64,000 bases of DNA from Culex pipiens pallens (Eukaryota > Arthropoda > Insecta > Diptera > Culicidae). The notes beneath the pieces were generated by a model. The model was not told the DNA's origin. It was given only the letters and a program-made list of their open reading frames with translations, and did no database searches. Each line of letters opens with the position of its first letter. The stretch's first letter is position 1. This document shows, piece after piece, positions 59,701-64,000 of the stretch. The translations under genes were made by a program, and so were the position numbers. The stretch covers positions 67,307,005 through 67,371,004 of the forward strand of contig NC_068938.1 of NCBI RefSeq assembly GCF_016801865.2, given 5' to 3'.

Positions 59701-62700
59701 TGTTCCGATGGGGGGACATTTGCCGGACCGTAAGAGTTGGGGCAATATGGGTATCAAACTTTATGGTTTTTGATACTGGGCATGAAATTTTACATTTCGG
59801 CAGTAGTGGCCACAATCCGGAGTGGCCGGAGGCCCCGCGGATGTTCCGATGGGGGGACATTTGCCGAACCGTAAGAGTTGGGGCAATATGGGTATCAAAC
59901 CTAATGGTTTTTGATACCGGACATGAAATTTGACATTTTGGCAGTAGTGGCCACAATCCGGAGTGGCCGGAGACCCCGCGGATGTTCCGATGGGGGGACA
60001 TTTGCCGAACCGTAAGAGTTGGGGCAATATGGGTATCAAACCTAATGGTTTTTGATACCGGACATTAAATTTGATATTTCGGCAGTAGTGGCCACAATCC
60101 GGAGTGGCCGGAGGCCCCGCGGATGTTCCGATGGGGGGACATTTGCCGGACCGTAAGAGTTGGGGCAATATGGGTATCAAACTTTATGGTTTTTGATACT
60201 GGGCATGAAATTTTACATTTCGGCAGTAGTGGCCACAATCCGGAGTGGCCGGAGGCCCCGCGGATGTTCCAATGGGGGGACATTTGCCGAACCGTAAGAG
60301 TTGGGGCAATATGGGTATCAAACTTTATGGTATTTGATACTGAACATGAAATTTGACATTTCGGCAGTAGTGGCCACAATCCGGAGTGGCCGGAGGCCCC
60401 GCGGATGTTCCGATGGGGGGACATTTGCCGGACCGTAAGAGTTGGGGCAATATGGGTATCAAACTTTATGGTTTTTGATACTGGATATGAAATTTGACAT
60501 TTCGGCAGTAGTGGTCACAATCCGGAGGGGCCGGAGGCCCCGCGGATGTTCCGATGGGGGGACATTTGCCGGACCGTAAGAGTTGGGGCAATATGGGTAT
60601 CAAACTTTATGGTTTTTGAAACTGGATATGAAATTTTACATTTCGGCAGTAGTGGCCACAATCCGGAGTGGCCGGAGGCCCCGCGGATGTTCCGATGGGG
60701 GGACATTTGCCGGACCGTAAGAGTTGGGGCAATATGGGTATCAAACTTTATGGTTTTTGATACTGGGCATGAAATTTTACATTTCGGCAGTAGTGGCCAC
60801 AATCCGGAGTGGCCGGAGGCCCCACGGATGTTCCGATGGGGGGACATTTGCCGGACCGTAAGAGTTGGGGCAATATGGGTATCAAACTTTATGGTTTTTG
60901 ATACTGGATATGAAATTTTACATTTCGGCAGTAGTGGCCACAATCCGGAGTGGCCGGAGGCCCCGCGGATGTTCCGATGGGGGGACATTTGCCGGACCGT
61001 AAGAGTTGGGGCAATATGGGTATCAAACTTTATGGTTTTTGATACTGGGCATGAAATTTTACATTTCGGCAGTAGTGGCCACAATCCGGAGTGGCCGGAG
61101 GCCCCGCGGATGTTCCAATGGGGGGACATTTGCCGAACCGTAAGAGTTGGGGCAATATGGGTATCAAACTTTATGGTATTTGATACTGAACATGAAATTT
61201 GACATTTCGGCAGTAGTGGCCACAATCCGGAGTGGCCGGAGGCCCCGCGGATGTTCCGATGGGGGGACATTTGCCGGACCGTAAGAGTTGGGGCAATATG
61301 GGTATCAAACTTTATGGTTTTTGATACTGGATATGAAATTTGACATTTCGGCAGTAGTGGTCACAATCCGGAGGGGCCGGAGGCCCCGCGGATGTTCCGA
61401 TGGGGGGACATTTGCCGGACCGTAAGAGTTGGGGCAATATGGGTATCAAACTTTATGGTTTTTGATACTGGATATGAAATTTTACATTTCGGCAGTAGTG
61501 GCCACAATCCGGAGTGGCCGGAGGCCCCGCGGATGTTCCGATGGGGGGACATTTGCCGGACCGTAAGAGTTGGGGCAATATGGGTATCAAACTTTATGGT
61601 TTTTGATACTGGGCATGAAATTTTACATTTCGGCAGTAGTGGCCACAATCCGGAGTGGCCGGAGGCCCCGCGGATGTTCCGATGGGGGGACATTTGCCGG
61701 ACCGTAAGAGTTGGGGCAATATGGGTATCAAACTTTATGGTTTTTGATACTGGATATGAAATTTTACATTTCGGCAGTAGTGGCCACAATCCGGAGTGGC
61801 CGGAGGCCCCGCGGATGTTCCGATGGGGGGACATTTGCCGGACCGTAAGAGTTGGGGCAATATGGGTATCAAACTTTATGGTTTTTGATACTGGGCATGA
61901 AATTTTACATTTCGGCAGTAGTGGCCACAATCCGGAGTGGCCGGAGGCCCCGCGGATGTTCCAATGGGGGGACATTTGCCGAACCGTAAGAGTTGGGGCA
62001 ATATGGGTATCAAACTTTATGGTATTTGATACTGAACATGAAATTTGACATTTCGGCAGTAGTGGCCACAATCCGGAGTGGCCGGAGGCCCCGCGGATGT
62101 TCCGATGGGGGGACATTTGCTGGACCGTAAGAGTTGGGGCAATATGGGTATCAAACCTAATGGTTTTTGATACCGGACATGAAATTTGACATTTTGGCAG
62201 TAGTGGCCACAATCCGGAGTGGCCGGAGACCCCGCGGATGTTCCGATGGGGGGACATTTGCCGAACCGTAAGAGTTGGGGCAATATGGGTATCAAACCTA
62301 ATGGTTTTTGATACCGGACATGAAATTTGACATTTTGGCAGTAGTGGCCACAATCCGGAGTGGCCGGAGACCCCGCGGATGTTCCGATGGGGGGACATTT
62401 GCCGAACCGTAAGAGTTGGGGCAATATGGGTATCAAACCTAATGGTTTTTGATACCGGACATTAAATTTGACATTTCGGCAGTAGTGGCCACAATCCGGA
62501 GTGGCCGGAGACCCCGCGGATGTTCCGATGGGGGGACATTTGCCGAACCGTAAGAGTTGGGGCAATATGGGTATCAAACCTAATGGTTTTTGATACCGGA
62601 CATTAAATTTGACATTTCGGCAGTAGTGGCCACAATCCGGAGTGGCCGGAGGCCCCGCGGATGTTCCGATGGGGGGACATTTGCTGGACCGTAAGAGTTG

Positions 62701-62892
62701 GGGCAATATGGGTATCAAACCTAATGGTTTTTGATACCGGACATGAAATTTGACATTTTGGCAGTAGTGGCCACAATCCGAAGTGGCCGGAGGCCCCGGG
62801 GATGTTCCGATGAGGGGACATTTGCCGGACCGTAAGAGTTGGGGCAATATGGGTATCAAACTTAATGATTTTTGATACTGGACATAAAAAGT
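56719..62892 (+). repeat. 141-bp satellite, about 44 copies
   Basis: Regular 141-bp monomers (GATGTTCC at 56738, 56879, 57020, 57161 and so on). Each holds GTATCAAA...TTTGATAC, an inverted repeat around about 10 bp, and GGCCGGAGGCC. Higher-order structure: alternating variants give a 282-bp dimer near 57020-57600; a 987-bp (7-mer) unit is duplicated (58774-59193 against 59761-60180); an 846-bp (6-mer) unit is duplicated (60546-61202 against 61392-62048). The outermost right monomer is the most diverged. ORFs up to 439 codons on several frames of both strands follow from a monomer of 47 codons lacking stops in those frames; I do not treat them as genes. Confidence 0.96.
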
Positions 62893-64000
62893 TGCATTTG
62901 GCCATTATCTGAAATTAAGCAGTTAAAATATGCTAATGCTAAGCAGTTAAAATATATTGCTTATTAGGCAGGAAGTAATAAATAGACTACTGCAATGCAC
63001 ATTTTTTTGTGCCACTGTGAAAATCTGTTTCTGGAAATTTAGAATAACTATCTCGTAATCATTAAGAGCCCTGTAAAGGGTAGTTTTTAATGTCTGCTGT
63101 TCAAATTTCCTTTACTGCCGCCGATTGCTTGCAACAGCCTTGCAAAAACATTCCCGCATCTTGGTAACTTTCGAGTGGTGAAGGAAAGTAAATTGATTTC
63201 ACTTCGATTTCTATTTCAGCTCCACTTGCATTTCCGTCCCCTTAGTTCGATAGGACGGTTATTATAAGGGGGGAATTTGGACCGGACATTCTAATCGAAA
63301 ATTTCAACAATCATCTTGCAAAGTTCTTTGTCATACTGGTCATGTGTAACATAACCACCTTCACCTTTTTTTTCCCAAAAACTTAATCACTTTTTTTTTA
63401 ATTATTTTTTTCCACCGCCGGTTCCGATTGGACCCACTGTGCACTACTTTGCGCTTTCTCTTCTACACACAGTTCCCGCATCACAGACGACGACGACGAC
63501 ACCGGCCTCGCTTTGTAGAGGTCGTGCTTGCAGTACACGTTCCTGTACACACAACACAACACAATACCCGAAAACAGCGTTGGCGACGACGACGATGCCT
63601 TCACGCTTCTTTTGTTACACTTCTGCTGCCCGCGCGAGACCGAGATTTTTGGCGAAATTAACCTAAATTTTATCACAAATTTTTTGAGTTTCTTTTTTAA
63701 TGAAAAGGTTTGTATTGTCATCTTTTTGCTTTTTGAATACCCCTTACTAAAAGCTGTTGCGAAAAGCATACAATAAGCAAAAAAGAAACGTTTGATTTAT
63801 TGGACGATAAAAAATTGTCTTAGAAAGCCTTCCTAAAATCAAAATCAAAACAAATGCAAAAAATCATATCAATGAATGTGAATAGGGCGTCCAAATTTCC
63901 CAGGATAATATACTCTTCAATCTAAACAAAGAATAGCAGTTTTATAAGAGCTTGCAATTTTTTTTGTTTGTTCTTTGTTGTGCTTAGGTTTCTAATATAA
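62893..64000. other. Unique DNA then repeat fragment at window end
   Basis: 63000-63660 is GC-balanced and unique-looking with GACGAC-type short runs; overlapping ORFs of 75-123 codons show no domain. From about 63880 to the end, GGCGTCCAAATTTCCC and text near AGAACAAACAAAAAAAATTG on the minus strand resemble sequence near 20040-20250 inside the hAT-like element, so a related repeat enters at the edge. Confidence 0.45.

Overview
The window is eukaryotic, AT-rich, repeat-dominated DNA with no recognisable host protein-coding gene. The mix points to an insect, most likely a culicine mosquito and perhaps Culex. It holds an RTE-type non-LTR retrotransposon, many short TIR and foldback elements, and tRNA-derived SINEs, some with two tRNA-like units (a dimeric design described for Culex). 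The species is inferred from repeat style only. The sequence reads as intergenic or intronic DNA that has accumulated transposons.

Layout. 1-2640: a 144-bp satellite in two opposed blocks, interrupted by a 216-bp MITE. 2907-4470: a large palindrome with a SINE in one arm only. 6.5-13.7 kb: foldback elements, a MITE whose ends carry CGTCGTGCTATC, and a 1.6-kb TIR element with internal repeats. 13.7-18.7 kb: two copies of a CCTTCCTCAC-ended element, one swollen by about fifteen 165-bp units. 18.7-20.9 kb: a non-autonomous hAT-like element with an 8-bp target duplication and a nested TTAA-flanked foldback. 20.9-46.6 kb: single-copy stretches alternating with MITEs, foldbacks and SINEs. 46.6-47.65 kb: an extreme strand-composition anomaly, possibly an assembly artefact. 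47.97-48.37 kb: a dimeric tRNA-derived SINE.

The only convincing coding content is an RTE-clade retrotransposon on the minus strand (about 52714-56235). It has an AP endonuclease and a reverse transcriptase with all visible catalytic motifs, split only by one in-frame TGA. Its 5' leader carries six copies of a short hairpin whose outer stem changes sequence from copy to copy while staying paired; this is the most interesting signal found. Just beyond lies a satellite of about 44 monomers of 141 bp (56719-62892) with higher-order units of 282, 846 and 987 bp. Its long ORFs are best explained by a monomer length divisible by three.

All boundaries and family names come from reading the sequence alone. 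No alignment, folding or database search was run.
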